NCBI GenBank assembly: GCA_039881145.1
Contig: JAYKKI010000061.1
Coordinates: 11,940,001 to 12,004,000 of the forward strand
Direction: 5' to 3'
Source: Druceiella hillmani
Lineage: Eukaryota; Arthropoda; Insecta; Lepidoptera; Hepialidae
DNA length: 64,000 nt
The notes under the pieces are model-generated. The model made no database searches, was not told the origin of the DNA, and saw nothing but the letters and a program-made list of their open reading frames with translations. Shown piece after piece: positions 1 to 9,737 of this stretch. Numbering within the stretch: position 1 is the stretch's first letter; each line of letters starts with the position of its first letter. The translations under genes and the position numbers were made by a program.

Positions 1-99
1 TCTCATTCATCTTGTATTTTCTTCACAAGTTAATGGGTAAACCATTTAGGGCCAATCAAAGGCCATCTCCTCAGACATTGCTGAAAAGTTGGAAGGCTT

Positions 100-780
100 G
101 TATTGGAAGATGTCTGATTAAAAAAGTAGTTGGAAGAAATGGCTGGAGAATCTTCTGCAACCATTTTGAATATTCTTTATGACCATCTTGACACGTCAAA
201 AGTTATGGCAAGATGTGTGCTGAATGCTTATGCCGTCTGAACTGATAACGTTTGGAGTATTCACGCAATATTTTCGAACTCTGTAGAGAGTATAAGGATG
301 AAATTCTGAGTTTAATTGTTACGCATGATGAAAGTTGAATTCATCATTATGAGCCTAAATCTAAGCAGGACAGTGGCATAAAAAGGGATGGGATACCTTA
401 CCCCTACCCCTAAGGAGTTCAAGTTGTCACAATTGGCCGGAAATATTATGGGGATGGTTTTATAAGACACAGTGGTGTCCTGCTCATTCATTTCAAGGAT
501 GAGGGGTTTTTCTATAATGGGAGAGTACTATGCTGCTTTACTGGGGTGGTTTAAAAAAGAATTGAAGAAGAAAAGGGAAGGGAAATTAGAGAAAGGCATG
601 CTGCATTCGCACAAGCATGCACCTGTACACAAGAACCATTTTTTGATTCCTGCGCTTAAAATGTGCAGCTTTTAAATTTTACAGTGCAAATTTTACCCCT
701 GCTACTATTATTTGTTTCCAAATATTGTTAGAAAAGGAGTTTTGTGGAAAAAAAATCAGTGATGATGAAGAGGTTAAGTC
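100..780 (+). pseudogene. Mariner transposase relic (copy 1)
   Basis: Decayed DD34D mariner transposase read in several + frames. Around 320-350 the translation gives THDES, a stop, then IHHYEPKSKQ, the mariner block with the first catalytic Asp; the Trp that normally follows is a TGA. At 472-675 it continues with GEYYAALL, an LEKGML segment and HAPVHKN. The second catalytic Asp of the usual HDNAPVH motif is replaced here. A DDEEVKSA segment near 760 matches the C-terminal part. There are many stops and frameshifts, so it is dead. No clear terminal repeats were seen, so the ends are approximate. Confidence 0.8.
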
Positions 781-2289
781 TGCAAATTCTGAAGTCTGCA
801 AAAAATGAAATTAAAACATTTTTTGAGGATGTAAATAAATTAATTGACAAAGAACTTAAATTAAAAGTAAAGCATCAATTTCAAATTTTCCTATGGATAT
901 TAACTCTTTTGTATACCGAATGAATGCTATCAAACCCAGAAGAGACAAGTAAAGAAATCAAAATGTATGGACGACTACTGGGCATATGGTCCTTTCTTTT
1001 CCACATTAAGAGATAAGAAAGCTCAGTCGTTTACCTATCACGGACTAGACATTTTAGTGGCTGATTTACCATGAATTATTGAAATTAGTCGGGATGAGTT
1101 GAATATTGACAAAAGGAAAAAATACCAACGGACTATGAGAGAATGATTTCTAGCCTTTGATTCTGGCCAAAAAGACTTCTGACCTTTTACAAAAAAGAAT
1201 AAAGCCAAGCAAATTTAATAATATGATAAATAGTAGCTGCTTTGATTACTTTTTACCTTTTTAATCTTCTTTTTTATTTTAAACATTACATTTTTTGAAG
1301 CTAATAAATAAATAATTAACATCGATTGCCATTTTTAATTTTGATTCCTGTAATTTTTGGAAAGTTGATTTCATCAAATTTAAATTTTAATTTGTTTTAA
1401 ATTGGTAGATTAAGTTGGTAGTCCAAATGAACTGCTCTCGGATGTCTGTAGGCCAGTTACCTGATCAATAGAGAATGTAATTTACCTACACATATCCATA
1501 AACCTAATACTTATAGTATATTTTCCCTAAATCCTGTCTCATTAAAAGATTTTGTTATCTTTCTTAAGGGCTCATTATGCATTTGGCATAATTTAATGGC
1601 AATGGATAAACTTCCACTGGTGGAATTGTATTGTAGGTATTATATTTCAGCTGCCTGGCAAATTTCATATTGTAATTCACAGGTATCCATTGAAATATGG
1701 CTAATTTGTGCATATGTGGTTGATTTTATATTGTAATTTACAGGTATCCAGGAAATATGGCTGTTTTGTGCATGTGCGGCATAATAACTCTATTTAAAGT
1801 ACTGAAGTTAGATAAAAATGTTCGCTGCTATTAACTGGTTGTCAACTGTTAAGCATGCCAATCTCTCTAAACATATGAAATAGGCCTAGGGAAGGGTAGA
1901 AATAATATAGTTATTGCACTTCCTACCAAAAAGAAAAAAATAACTGAGTAATGATGGCTGATTGAATTATATTGAAAAAAAAATTACTTTCATTTTCTTG
2001 TTTTTTGAGTACCTACATATTTTCTAGTTCTACTAATATCCAGGCCCACATCATTCTAGTAGACAATTTTATTTTATCTGTTGTATATCCAACTAATGCA
2101 TTGGAGAGCAAAGTTTTAATAATTTATCTTTTGGGACTCGTGCAAATATATTAGTTAATAGTTTACAAATTGTCCTAGGCTATTTAGTACATACAAAGAT
2201 GTTATATAACTTTGGAGATATAGTTAATGATGTCAACATAATCTGCGAAAAATTCGCAGATTTGGCTTCTTGGTGAATGCTGACAAAAT
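781..2289. other. No recognisable gene
   Basis: AT-rich DNA with stops in all frames beyond about 60 codons. The stretch near 960-1130 has some codon-like texture on + (WAYGPFFSTLRDKKAQ and similar), but I could not assign it. The only structure I see is the 61-bp tandem duplication listed separately. Confidence 0.5.
1667..1788. repeat. 61-bp tandem duplication
   Basis: Two imperfect head-to-tail copies, starting at 1667 and 1728, each opening with ATATTGTAATT and sharing CAGGTATCCA, AAATATGGCT and TTTGTGCAT. No function is apparent. Confidence 0.75.
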
Positions 2290-2431
2290 TATTACAGATT
2301 CAATTAAAACTATATAAGGAACTATTTTTTTTTCTGCAAGTACCTTTGAATTATTATACAAGATCACGCAGCTGGGTGGTGAAATTATAACACCAGTGAT
2401 ACAATTTTACAGACGGACGTTTAGTCACTGC

Positions 2432-2638
2432 CTAATTTAGTTCAACAGAAATTACTCTATGGTAAGGAAACTTAAGCTTTCGCAACATCATACCACATAG
2501 AACATCTTCATCTTTATATGAATGCATATAACAAGGTCTTGATACTCCGTGATAATTAATCTTTTCATCAACAATTTTATGTGAATTGATAGGATAGCAA
2601 GTGTCTTTTCTTTCTCTTATAAGGCAATGCAACAATTT
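2432..2638 (-). pseudogene. Exon X fragment, copy 1 (unrecognised family)
   Basis: Open minus-strand stretch of about 67 codons ending in TAG just after the residues ISVELN. It contains the block RPCYMHSYKDEDVLCGM. A related peptide is encoded on the other strand at 30449-30615 (SCYLHCYKDLNLLC, ending ISLELN), and a frame-broken nucleotide homologue lies at 62460-62650. I do not recognise the family. The Cys-aromatic-x-His-x-Tyr spacing faintly recalls the start of SGNH/CAS1-type O-acyltransferase domains, but that is weak. No splice sites were assigned. It may be a terminal exon of a gene duplicated with the UGTs, or a piece of a repeat. Confidence 0.4.
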
Positions 2639-2810
2639 AGTAAAATATTATTTATACAAAATAAAAATAATTATCTATTTAAATTAATTTTTAATTTTAC
2701 CCAATACAAAATATTAAATTTATAAATTGATTACAATTATTAACAGGTTATATGTCACACGTACATTACATCTATGTTTTGAAACTCAATCTTTATACTG
2801 AGTTAAATTT

Positions 2811-3800
2811 TAACACGACGGGTGGCTGAAAAGTTTTGAGCCTAAGGTATTAAAAATGCTGATAGAAATGTTTAAAAATTTTATGTTTAATGTAATCTTC
2901 CTCTATTTCAATACACTTCTTACATTTATTAAAAAGGTCAATCTATCGGTCAAATATTTGCTGTTTTTGTCTTCGAAATGTTCATTTACTTCATTCCTTC
3001 GTCACTGGAAAATCTCCGTCCTCGGAGGTCTTTTTTCAATTTTGAAAAGAAGAAATAATCGCTTGGGGCTGGGTCTGGAATGTAGAGTGGGTGGTTGATT
3101 TCTTCAAATACTGTCTCAGCGAGGGCACTTTTGTCAACAATATGGCGTAATAGTCTCCATTCATTGTAATATTTTTAGAAAGGTAGTCAATGAACAAATT
3201 TCCTTCAAAATCCCAAAAAACAGTGGCCATGAGCTTGGACCCCGATCTTTCCATTTTGAACTTCCATGGTGGTTTTTCTCCCTTTTCTATTCATTGCATT
3301 GACTCCTGTTTTGACTCCAGATCATACTGTCGAATCCATGTTTCATCAACAGTGACAAGACGAGAAAAAACATCGTCACGATTATCGCCACAGATATCCA
3401 AAAACTCCGGCGAAGTTGTGACTCGATGCTGCTTGTCCAGCGGCGTGAGCATTTTCGGCATTCATGTGCAAATGATTATGCAAAACGTTGCCAATTCATT
3501 TCTTGCTAATGCCCATGGCTTCAGCTATTTACCACAACTTGTTTCGCCGATCTTCGAGAACAAGTTTTTTCACTTTACAATGTTTTCTTCGGTAAGGCGG
3601 TGTTTGGGCGTCCCGACCTCTGACATTTTCGAGCGACTCCCTGCCGTGTTTGAATTCTCGGCTCCAATGTTTTACAGTCGCAAATGAAGGTGCAGAATTC
3701 CCATAAACTGATAACATCTTTTCACATATTTCCGCCGGCGTTTTTTCTTTTTTGTAAGGAATTTTATCACAGCTCTACGTCATGTTATTTTTTTTTACTT
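2811..3800 (-). pseudogene. Mariner transposase relic (copy 2)
   Basis: Minus-strand mariner with several frameshifts. The N-terminal part at 3529-3783 reads NSAPSFATVKHWSREFK and LVLEDRR, the mariner helix-turn-helix region. Near 3350 comes TVDETWIRQYD, the first catalytic block with Gly changed to Val. GDYYAILL lies at about 3160 and YIPDPAPSDYFFF, with the third catalytic Asp, just after. The HDNAPVH segment with the second Asp is missing, which points to an internal deletion. The 3' end abuts CGACGGGTGGCTGAAAAGTT at 2817, which looks like a terminal inverted repeat. The other end is unclear. The element splits DNA that is continuous in the paralogous region at 62.8 kb. Confidence 0.85.
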
Positions 3801-4019
3801 TCAATTCACTGTTTAAGTTGTTATAACATATAAGAAACATAAAAAACTGTTGGAGATGTTTCAATTAAATTTTAAAAAAATGTTTAAAACTATCAATAAA
3901 TTTATTCTATTAAAATGCTGCCATATTTGCATGCTTTGGATAACATAACACTCCATTCCCATTGTTTGTTTACTGTAGGTATCTCATTACTTTAAACCTA
4001 TTTTCAGTATAATAGCCGT

Positions 4020-5430
4020 TTAAACTATGGAAGAAGCTTAAAGCCATTTTATAAGTATTGTATTGTGCCTAGGTGCACATAAAGTTTTTTTTGTCCTGAG
4101 AGATGCAAACATATGAAAACGATGGGCAACGTTATGAGAAGCGATGAAGTATCTCCAAGTTATTTGTATTGTTGTGAAGATCATTTTAATATTTGTTTTA
4201 TTTGGATAGCTATTATGATTTCAATTACTTTCATTTTCATTTTTTTTGCAATAAATCCGAGATTGATATTCAATACGAGATTCGTATTGAATATCAATCA
4301 CACAAGCAGTAGATAACTGTGTACATAAACTAGTATAAGTTATTAGTAATAATAAGATTAATAGGAATTTCACTTCACTTTCCACTTTCAAAAAAATATT
4401 GCTACTTCACCATTAAAATAAGTTTAGACACCATGTTAAAAAAAATTTTACTTAGCAGACAACCCAGTTGATATTACATCTGCTTCTTTTAATTCTTCAA
4501 TGCTATCCCCAGATTATGAACCACGTAGTTGTTCATTTGAATCAAGCTGGGTGCAAGATGACTCAGAGAATGAAAAACATTTAAACAATTTAATACATAG
4601 TCGCATGTTAACTACTATATGAGAAAAGAAACAAAAATATTACTAGGATTACCTAAAAAATCATATCATTTAATAAAATTTTGAAGTGAAAATATTTCGC
4701 TTTCTACCACAGATATACTGATTACAGTAAAAAAATTAAATTAAATGAGTCATTCAGCATATTATCATTATATTAAGGGTATACACAGACCACTATCAGC
4801 AAAATATTCACTAAAAGTTGTAATAAAAGTAGTAGTAAAGTAGTATTACCATTTATTGCAAAAAAAATGAAAGATATGTTTGTATGGCCAACATTACCAA
4901 AGATTTTCAAAAATTTACCCATATCATTCAGGGCCAGGTATCCAAATGTTGTCTCCATCATTGATTGCTTGGAAATCCAGATTGAGAAGCCATTTAATGT
5001 ATTCCACCAATCACTTACTTGGTCACAGTATAAGAAATGTAAGACTTTGAAGTATTTAATTTCATATACTTTATATATTATAATTGATGGATATATACAC
5101 TGATGGATATAGTGGAAGGGCTACAGACATTATAATTTTTCAAGACTGTTGTTACTTGGAGTATTTAATTTCTAATAAAGCAGTGATGGCTGAGAGAAGC
5201 TAAAAAATGTACCCCTTAGACGATAACATTCAGTTTCAAAGTCCTCCCCAAGCACCGAAAATGAAGTGGAACAATAAAAACAGATAGCGACATTGAGGAC
5301 ACATGTTGAACGTGTGATAAATAGGTTAAGAGCTCATGCTTATGTGTACCAAAATTTAATATTTTTTATTATAGATGAAGTAATAATAGTAGCTTGTGAT
5401 TTGATTAATATATAAGATATTTTAATATAA
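4020..5430 (+). pseudogene. ISL2EU/Harbinger-like THAP-DDE transposase relic
   Basis: Broken + strand transposase. Near 4110-4200 the translation RSDEVSPSYLYCCEDHFN matches the second half of a THAP zinc-finger domain (Cys, x, x-Asp-His-Phe). At 4480-4600 an acidic Ser-rich linker follows (FESSWVQDDSENEKHL). At 4867-5030 there is a DDE_Tnp_4-type block: VWPTLPKIFKNLP, then VVSIIDCLEIQIEKP with the first catalytic Asp, then YKKCKTLKYLI. Further on, GYSGRATDIIIFQD and a NKAVMADRSFK-like segment carry the remaining acidic residues. Several stops and frameshifts separate these blocks. Together with the YqaJ relic on the opposite strand just downstream, this is the gene pair expected of ISL2EU elements. 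Confidence 0.7.
4261..4299. repeat. 18-bp perfect inverted repeat, 3-bp loop
   Basis: GATTGATATTCAATACGA at 4261-4278 is followed after 3 bases by its exact reverse complement at 4282-4299. It lies inside the THAP-DDE relic, between the THAP part and the catalytic part. It looks like a mutational palindrome, not a terminal repeat. Confidence 0.85.
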
Positions 5431-5477
5431 AAGTAAAATTCATGTTAGTTTTATTTAAATTAGAAATGTATGAACAT

Positions 5478-5823
5478 TTATTTATACAGTTTAGGAAAGA
5501 CAGCCTTATTCCAAAACAGGATACATTTTTCCAAAAGATTTATACAGAGTTGCTTATCATGATCTACTTCTGCAATATTCACTTCACTAGTTGTCTCAAC
5601 TGGGGACTGCACAAAAGAGGGCCTTGGTTTCTTTGGAAAAATGTATCTGTAATTGTACCTTTATCATATATTTGGAAGATACCCTATTTCCTGGGCTCAT
5701 GCTTAGACTCACAGCTTTTTCTGAAGGGCATTTAATTACACTGGTGTAAACGTCAGTCTCACCATCAGGAGAAGCATCCATCGCTGGAGAATTTGAATTT
5801 AATTTTAAGTCACATTTTTCCAT
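5478..5823 (-). pseudogene. YqaJ-like nuclease relic of the ISL2EU element
   Basis: Minus-strand fragment of a lambda-exonuclease-fold (YqaJ) protein. In the frame from 5823, DASPDGE is the conserved Ser-Pro-Asp-Gly turn, SVIKCPSEKA is the (D/E)xK-type strand, and YMIKVQLQIHF corresponds to the Tyr-x-x-Gln-Val-Gln helix. After one frameshift near 5600 the C-terminal part continues with VNIAEVDHDKQLCINLL and CILFWNKAVFPKLYK, then a stop at 5478. The acidic residue expected two before the Lys in the EIK motif is Val, and the first Gln of the YxQVQ helix is Lys, so activity is unlikely even without the frameshift. The N-terminal part is not recognisable upstream of about 5830. Confidence 0.7.
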
Positions 5824-5829
5824 TTTTAT

Positions 5830-7250
5830 TTCTTTTCGTTTTTCTGTTTCTTTAATACCACATTTTTGAGCCGTCTCCCCCTTTTAATTACCTCTATATC
5901 CCATAATTGACTTGCCCCCATTTTGAATTCTGTAAAAGTTCAATTTAAAATATTGCAATGTGCAGCCCCATATGCTTTTGATACTATGATTCTTGCATAT
6001 CTAAGTTCATGCCACAATGGACAATAATTTTGTTAAAGGGTTGCCAGCTCAGAACTTGTAGCCGTCATAAGCTTGTAATACTATATAAAATCATGAGTGT
6101 TTTGTTGCTTTGCTTATTATTGTTAAATAATAGATTGTCAATTTTACCATGTTATTCGGCACAATATAATATTCCATTAATTAATTGTCTGTGTTACCAA
6201 CCATTTTATTATGATTTTTTACAACTGATAGGAAACTTTCTATTTTTTCTTTTCTATTTTTATTTAAAGTTTTTGACATAAACTTTTGCTTAGGAGTATT
6301 ACTTTTATAAATTTAAGGCTTGTGCCAACTGAAGATAATATGGATTTTTTCCAATAGCTGTCAATGCTAGTTTTTGGTGGGTCTTCACTCAGCCTGTGTA
6401 GTCACGCCAAAAATGCACCAACATGCTTACATCCTCTTAAAACAAAAGACAAATACATATATTTATATAAGTAGCACTGAGTGCACTTTTACAGACTATT
6501 AAACTTATAAAATTTGTATATGTGATGAAGATATCTGATTATATAAATAAACAAATGTATCTAACAATTCACATAAATCAATTGATCTCAAACTAAGAAT
6601 TTCACTAGTACTATACCAGATTACGATAACTCATTTGACCTTCCTTAACACATTATTTGAAAGTCGTATCTTGTGAGTAAAAACTGGTAAATAATAGTTA
6701 ATATTCTATACTAGTTCGTAGCACTATCTAAGTGAACTGCACATTCTTCCTACTGAACAGAAAGAATAGTATCTACGGTTTCATTACAAGTAGCTGTTAC
6801 AACATAACATTTCTGTCAAACATTATACTCGGGTGTTTTTCAAGCCTTAACTACACATAAGTCTTTATTTCTTTTTACTTGTCTCACCTTGAATCACCAT
6901 AAGATTCTCGTTCAGATCTGTGGAAAAAAATAAATTATTATTAAGAGATTGTATAAATCGGTATATATGTTTAATGTTTATACTATTTTATTGCCAAAAT
7001 ACATAAAAAATGACTTGACTGAAGCATTATAAACTTGACTGAATGTGAATAACATTACATATAAATTAATAAAATATAGACAGTATGCAGTCATATTTTT
7101 AAAAGGTTATAGGCAATGTTTACTTCTCTCTACTTAAAACTGTATTAATTCATAAAAAACATACATAATGTATGATTATAAATCAAGCATTAAAACAATT
7201 ACCTTGCAGCTTTCACTCCTTTGACCTCTTCTTCTTTTTCTTCAATGGCT
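5830..7250. other. No recognisable gene
   Basis: AT-rich DNA. The part nearest 5830 may include the eroded 5' end of the YqaJ reading frame. The + strand open stretch at 6009-6281 is hydrophobic low-complexity translation without homology that I recognise. Nothing else is supported. Confidence 0.5.
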
Positions 7251-7256
7251 TGACAG

Positions 7257-7523
7257 CTAAGGATGGGCCCCTGTCTTCCGCAGAATCAACTTCCAAGCTT
7301 TCCTGTTCTTGGCCAGAGACATCCAGTTCGTTGCGCTTAGGATTTTAAAGTCTTTTTCCAGACAGTCGAGCCACCTAAGTTTACGTCTTCCCCTTTTTTG
7401 AGAGCCTAATGGTCGTGCTGAGAAGATCTTTTTTGTTGCTCGACTGTCGTCCATTCTGCTCAAGTGCCCTGCCCATTTTATTCTCTGAATTGTGATGTAA
7501 ATATTTGACCACATCCGGTTCAT
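7257..7523 (-). pseudogene. LINE ORF2 C-terminal fragment
   Basis: About 88 open codons reading IKWAGHLSRMDD, then KRGRRKLRWLDCLEKDFK and a NRKAWKLILRKTGAHP-type end. This is the standard C-terminal tail found after the reverse transcriptase domain of many arthropod non-LTR elements. The rest of the element is absent, so this is a 5'-truncated insertion or a remnant. The clade cannot be fixed from this part. Confidence 0.75.
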
Positions 7524-7761
7524 TAAATAATTTGTAAAGATCAGAGTTAGTTCATCTTCTCCAGATGTTGTTACATTTTAGACCACCAAAAATACTTCTT
7601 AAAATATTTCTTCTAAACTCTTTTAACCTCAGCGGATGCATAATCTGGATTTGAAGCAAAATATGATGTCATCATAAAGATATCTATTCTCTGCAGATTA
7701 TCCGATTGTGCTTTCAAAAAACTACTTTCAGTCATAGCTCTGGACGATTCTCAATCTCACT

Positions 7762-7791
7762 ATTATATATATATATATATATATATACATA

Positions 7792-7843
<52 letters not shown>
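7762..7843. repeat. (TA)n microsatellite
   Basis: About 80 bases of nearly pure TA dinucleotide with a few C and G interruptions near 7788-7798. Long Ile-Tyr translations on both strands here are artefacts. Confidence 0.95.
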
Positions 7844-7847
<4 letters not shown>

Positions 7848-8089
7848 AAATATTGCAAGACAACTATTTTTTCTCATCAAACATATCATAACAAATTCTT
7901 TGCAGACTGTTAACAATACGAACCTGTTGACATAGACTTTGACGTCGCCTTTCAAATAATGTGCATAATGTGTGACGGCGACTTTCAAATAATGTGCATT
8001 TCGTTCTAACCAATAGTGTTGTGTTTTGCATGCTGAATTTCCCTCGAATAATTTGTACTTTTCATTTTTTAATTTATGCAACTAAAGAG

Positions 8090-9250
8090 GATTTAATTAG
8101 GAAAATAATTGGAAGAAAAATATTTGAAGCAAATATAAATTACCATATTCTTTTCCATAACACCAAAAATAATGAACAAAGCAATGTAAGCAAACTATTA
8201 ACCAAACTTAATTGAAGTTTATGTTTTATAAACTGCATATGTGAATTTATGCCGAATCATAATTTTATTTCATTTTTAGAATTTTTAAATTTCATTTCAG
8301 TATATTTAAATTTTCTCTACTCAAACTTATATCTAATTTTGATTTTTTAAAATGGTAAAGCTGCTTTCTTTTCCATGAGTGCTAATGTCAATAATAATAA
8401 AACATTGATTTCCATCTACTAAAACGATTGAAAAATATTTTTATAGTTGAAAAAGCAGGATACAAATAGTGCAGGACAATTAATCTCTATATGTTTGCCA
8501 CCTAGAGTGTTGATACAATTGGGAAAGATTGTTTTGGTATGCAAATTTTGGGCAACATCTGTTCGGTAGGTAGAGGCATTTCAATTAGTTGTAGTTAATT
8601 CCAAATTGTAATAAACTTTCTACTATTGTGGCAATTGGTTATTGACCCATCAAAAAGTCCTGTAATAAGTTTTAAACAATTTTAAAACGTTAAACATCCA
8701 TTTCCCAAACGTTCCAAATTGATCATTTGATTAAAATTGATCAATTGTTCCAAATTAACATTACGAAATTGATCCATAATGAAAGGAATTCCTATAATGA
8801 GGACTTTGTTGTGAATATGTATTAAAGTCATTTGGGTTTCCACTTCAAAATATTTTTCTTACTCTGTCTTGACGATTTAAAATCTGTATATATGTATATC
8901 AACCAATACACACTAGATTTGTATGAATTATACACAACATCGGTAGCAGGAAGAGAATGAGAAACAGTGGCTTTTTCTGAGAAAGATTATTGGGAGTCTT
9001 TCGTAAATCAATCATAAAAATTGTAAATACGTTATGAATATTTCTCTTTAATTAAATCTGATTTTTAGTTAGATTTAATTTCATTATCTGAAAATTGTCA
9101 TATTTTTTACCTAAACATTTTAAATTATTACTATTTAACTAGAGTAGAATAGTAATAGTATATATTTACGTGTTCACTTTGAAGTTTGAATAAAATTGAC
9201 ATATTGTGTCTTTCATGATAACTGTATTTTCTTTTAAAGATATCTGAATT
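8090..9250. repeat. UGT downstream DNA duplicated at 63060-64000
   Basis: This segment is collinear with 63060-64000. Shared anchors include ACCAAAAATAATGAACAAAG (8162; 63088), TTAAAGTCATT (8823; 63584), GACGATTTAAAATCTGT (8869; 63637) and AACAGTGGCTTT (8961; 63722). It is the 3' flank of UGT gene 1; the 63-kb copy should be the 3' flank of the next UGT. This copy has an extra insert at 8697-8813. Confidence 0.75.
8697..8813 (-). pseudogene. Displaced copy of part of UGT exon 3
   Basis: On the minus strand this reads NKVLIIGIPFIMDQFRNV, almost the same as residues 374-391 of UGT gene 1, then about 16 unrelated codons built from short repeats, then LERLG. At the DNA level CCCAAACGTTCC and the AACATTACGAAATTGATCC stretch match 10860-10900 with few differences, so the copy is recent. 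The paralogous flank at 63.5 kb lacks it. It has no exon borders and cannot encode a UGT. Confidence 0.8.
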
Positions 9251-9322
9251 TCATTCATTAAGGAATATGAGATTGAGTTTGTATTAATTAGCAGTAGGGT
9301 TTCAATGGATAATTGGTATAAA

Positions 9323-9328
9323 TTTATT
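9323..9328 (-). promoter_or_regulatory. Candidate polyadenylation signal of UGT gene 1
   Basis: AATAAA on the minus strand, about 165 bases past the stop codon. The same hexamer sits at the matching place (53874-53879) after the gene 2 remnant. Another AATAAA overlaps the bases just after the stop (9485-9490), but is probably too close to be the main signal. Confidence 0.45.
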
Positions 9329-9493
9329 CCTTTTCCATACTTTTAGTTGTTTTAAATAAAGGCAAAACATATGACTAAATATTTTACTACATCAAAAAAA
9401 AGATAAACCAGACATATATTTAAATGAACAATGTGGGAGATCAAATTAAGGAATGGATATAAATTGATAATTCTAAATTTATAGTTTATTTGA

Positions 9494-9737
9494 TTACATA
9501 AGTTTGGTTATGATAGATTTAATTTTTCTAATAGTTAACATTATAAGTAAAATAACTGTTAACACCAAAGTGACTACATCCAGCATTAGATATTCAAACA
9601 GAGACATGCTCGGAGCCTGGAGATAATGAGTTCCTTTATGACGAATGACGTATTCCGTCCACCACATAGCGCGTTCTACCTCTGATTTCATTTTGTCTTG
9701 TATGATTGTTGCAAGCCGTTCCATATTGAGGTGGTAA
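9494..9737 (-). CDS. UGT gene 1, coding exon 4 (membrane anchor)
   Basis: Starts after CTGCAG at 9738. The split codon gives Ser425, then YHLNMERLA and AMWWTEYVIRHKGTHYL, a well conserved UGT block. A hydrophobic helix (VVTLVLTVILLIMLTI) anchors the protein, and the tail RKIKSIITKLM faces the cytosol. The Lys at -3 fits part of a dilysine ER-retrieval signal, but its -4/-5 partner is missing. Stop TAA at 9496-9494. Confidence 0.93.

Noticed and set aside
3190..3687. A 165-codon + strand open frame, one of the longest in the left part
   Set aside because: It is antisense to the mariner relic at 2811-3800, whose minus-strand translation matches the transposase; the + translation matches nothing I know.
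7706..8081. Open frames on both strands with long Ile-Tyr runs
   Set aside because: Translation of a (TA)n microsatellite. The same applies at 55322-55597.
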